Source: Alphaproteobacteria bacterium UBA6544 (GTDB lineage: Bacteria > Pseudomonadota > Alphaproteobacteria > UBA8366). From it: a stretch of 7,799 bases of DNA. Each line of letters opens with the position of its first letter. The stretch's first letter is position 1. Under the pieces are notes generated by a model. That model worked only from the letters and a program-made list of their open reading frames with translations, searched no databases and was not told the DNA's origin. The stretch spans positions 1 to 7,799 of the forward strand of contig DJKK01000263.1 of assembly GCA_002434595.1 (NCBI GenBank). Reading direction: 5' to 3'. Of the stretch, positions 6,220-7,799 are shown one piece after another. The position numbers were made by a program, and so were the translations under genes.

Positions 6220-6981
6220 ATGCGTGGATTGGACGGAAAGAATGCCATCGTCACCGGCGGGGCAAGCGGTATCGGCAGAGCGATCAGTCAGCGTCTGGCC
6301 GAAGAGGGGTGCAGAGTAGGCATCTTCGATATCAACGGTGATGGTGCGGCAGCGGCTGCTACGGAAATTGGTAATGACGCCTCGGGACACGCGTGCGATA
6401 TCACGGATTATGCGGCGGTTGAGGCCGCGGTGGCGGAATTCGAGAGCCGCGTCGGAGGTACGAATGTGCTGGTGAATTGCGCTGGCTGGGACCAGTTGTA
6501 CAATTTCCTCGATTCAACTCCCGATTTCTGGGACAAGGTCGTCCAAATCAATCTCTATGGCCCGCTTAATCTTTGCCACGTGGTTATGAAAGGCATGGTC
6601 GAACGGGGCGAAGGCGGCTCCATAGTCAATATTTCGTCAGACGCGGGTCGGGTCGGCTCATCCGGCGAATCCGTTTATTCCGCGTGTAAGGGCGGTATGA
6701 TTGCTTTCGGTAAGACACTGGCCCGGGAGTACACGCGAAATCGAATTCGCGTTAACACGGTTTGCCCCGGACCGACCGATACGCCGTTGTTCGCCGCTGT
6801 TTCCACCGATCCGGAAGTAGGTGAAAAAATTCAACAAGGTTTGAAGCGGGCCATTCCGATGAAGCGCTTGGGTGTGCCTGAGGACTATGCGGGTATGGTC
6901 GCCTTCCTGGCGAGCGATGACGCGGGCTATATCACCGGACAGACGATCAGTGTCTCCGGTGGCTTGACGATGCACGGCTAG
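6220..6981 (+). CDS. badH: 2-hydroxycyclohexanecarboxyl-CoA dehydrogenase (BadH)
   Basis: SDR enzyme of 253 residues predicted to oxidise 2-hydroxycyclohexanecarboxyl-CoA to the 2-keto ester with NAD, in the pathway from cyclohexanecarboxyl-CoA to pimeloyl-CoA. It shows TGGASGIG (12-19), D37 at the end of strand 2 (NAD preference), NCAG (86-89), catalytic S140 and Y153-x3-K157. Beyond the general SDR motifs, several stretches look like BadH specifically: AGW at 88-90, DAGRVGSSGESVYSACKGG (141-159), CPGPTDTPL (182-190) and ITGQTISVSGGLTM at the C-terminus. Length fits the family. AGGAGAA at 6207-6213 lies six bases before the ATG. Only 12 bases separate it from badI, whose product uses the BadH product, which supports the assignment. 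Other SDRs of acyl-CoA metabolism are the main alternative. Confidence 0.85.
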   Translation: MRGLDGKNAIVTGGASGIGRAISQRLAEEGCRVGIFDINGDGAAAAATEIGNDASGHACDITDYAAVEAAVAEFESRVGGTNVLVNCAGWDQLYNFLDSTPDFWDKVVQINLYGPLNLCHVVMKGMVERGEGGSIVNISSDAGRVGSSGESVYSACKGGMIAFGKTLAREYTRNRIRVNTVCPGPTDTPLFAAVSTDPEVGEKIQQGLKRAIPMKRLGVPEDYAGMVAFLASDDAGYITGQTISVSGGLTMHG

Positions 6982-6993
6982 GTGGGCGGATCT

Positions 6994-7791
6994 ATGGCAT
7001 ACGAAGACATCATCTACGAAGAGCGCGACAACACGGCTTACATCACCTTCAACCGTCCGGAGCGCATGAACGCCTTCCGGATGGAGACCTATTTTGAGGT
7101 GCTAGAGGCGCTGCAGGATGCCGGATGGAATCCGGATATCGGTTCGGTCGTGCTGACGGGGGCGGGCGGCAAGGCGTTCTGCACCGGCGGCGATCAGGTC
7201 GGCAACCGGAAATCCGAGCGCAACAAGCGAGGCATAATCGGCGTTCCGGTCGAGGAAATTCACGCCTGTTTGCGTGAAATACCAAAACCGGTAATCGCTA
7301 AAGTGCGAGGCTTTGCCATAGGCGGCGGCAACGTAATGTGTACGCTCTGCGATCTCACGATCGCCTCGGATAACGCGATCTTCGGACAGGTTGGGCCGAA
7401 GGTCGGTTCGGTGGATCCCGGCTTCGGTACGGCTTTTCTTGCCCACGTAGTGGGCGAGAAGAAAGCGCGGGAGATGTGGTATCTCTGCCGGCGCTATTCG
7501 GCTGAGGAGGCACTTCAGATGGGGCTGGTGAACGCTGTGTATCCTGACGAGGAGCTAGATGAGAAAGTTGATGAGTGGTGCGCCGAGATAAACCTCAAGA
7601 GCCCCACTGCCATCGGTATAGCGAAACGCAGCTTCAACGCGGATACCGAGCACATCCGCGGGATCGGCATGTTGGGATTTCAGGCGCTCAAACAATACTA
7701 CGCGACGGATGAATCCAAGGAGGGCGGCAACGCGTTTCGTGAAAAGCGCCCGCCGGAGTTCCGCAAACTCGTCCCTCGCGGGCGTGGCTGA
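6994..7791 (+). CDS. badI: 2-ketocyclohexanecarboxyl-CoA hydrolase (BadI)
   Basis: Crotonase-fold enzyme of 265 residues predicted to hydrolyse the ring of 2-ketocyclohexanecarboxyl-CoA, giving pimeloyl-CoA. It resembles BadI and the related naphthoate synthase MenB rather than ordinary enoyl-CoA hydratases: FCTGGDQ (62-68) and FAIGGGN (107-113) form the oxyanion-hole and CoA region, GPKVGSVDPGFG (134-145) holds the loop residues S139 and D141, and YYATDESKEGG (235-245) supplies a conserved C-terminal tyrosine (Y236). The hydratase Glu pair is absent, as expected. I choose ATG 6994, giving MAYEDIIYEE, which lines up with the known BadI start; a GTG at 6982 immediately after the badH stop would add four residues. 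GTGGGCGG just upstream acts as ribosome site. It is co-transcribed with badH. Confidence 0.9.
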   Translation: MAYEDIIYEERDNTAYITFNRPERMNAFRMETYFEVLEALQDAGWNPDIGSVVLTGAGGKAFCTGGDQVGNRKSERNKRGIIGVPVEEIHACLREIPKPVIAKVRGFAIGGGNVMCTLCDLTIASDNAIFGQVGPKVGSVDPGFGTAFLAHVVGEKKAREMWYLCRRYSAEEALQMGLVNAVYPDEELDEKVDEWCAEINLKSPTAIGIAKRSFNADTEHIRGIGMLGFQALKQYYATDESKEGGNAFREKRPPEFRKLVPRGRG

Positions 7792-7799
7792 GATATTGT

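Overview
The window looks like chromosomal DNA from an alphaproteobacterium. This is inferred from moderately high GC, Shine-Dalgarno starts, and a BadH/BadI pair that resembles by eye the Rhodopseudomonas-type alicyclic acid enzymes. No RNA gene, insertion sequence, integrase or CRISPR array was seen. It mixes intact metabolic genes with several decaying ones.

Layout: a HupE/UreJ-type metal permease (92-745, +) is followed tail-to-tail by a wrecked IlvD/Edd-type sugar-acid dehydratase (753-1385, -). That relic keeps only its N- and C-terminal ends, fused by an internal deletion and carrying stops and frameshifts. Next come an intact DUF427 protein with a long C-terminal extension (1535-2062, +) and a 303-residue short-chain dehydrogenase of the multifunctional-enzyme type 2 kind (2287-3198, +). 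The dehydrogenase converges on an AhpD/carboxymuconolactone decarboxylase-like protein (3248-3844, -), with a strong shared hairpin between them.

From 3916 to 4438 lie two more relics, back to back. One is a class I cytochrome c (-) with stop codons, one of them at the first haem cysteine. The other is the C-terminal part of a cytochrome P460-like protein (+). Both lack their 5' ends, as if one deletion removed the region between two divergent genes. The P460 remnant still has a good intrinsic terminator (4464-4495). A secreted Sel1-repeat protein with a single frameshift (4512-4983) follows and overlaps an MFS permease (4980-6134, +).

The right end is the clearest functional unit: badH (6220-6981) and badI (6994-7791). 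They encode 2-hydroxycyclohexanecarboxyl-CoA dehydrogenase and the ring-opening 2-ketocyclohexanecarboxyl-CoA hydrolase, the last two steps from cyclohexanecarboxyl-CoA to pimeloyl-CoA. The permease just upstream resembles the 3-phenylpropionate (HcaT) family and is a reasonable candidate for importing the acid. The remaining enzymes (AliA, AliB, BadK types) are not in the window and may lie downstream. I did not find a convincing new multi-gene system. The most informative unusual features are the three relics with reconstructable lesions and the transporter-badHI arrangement.
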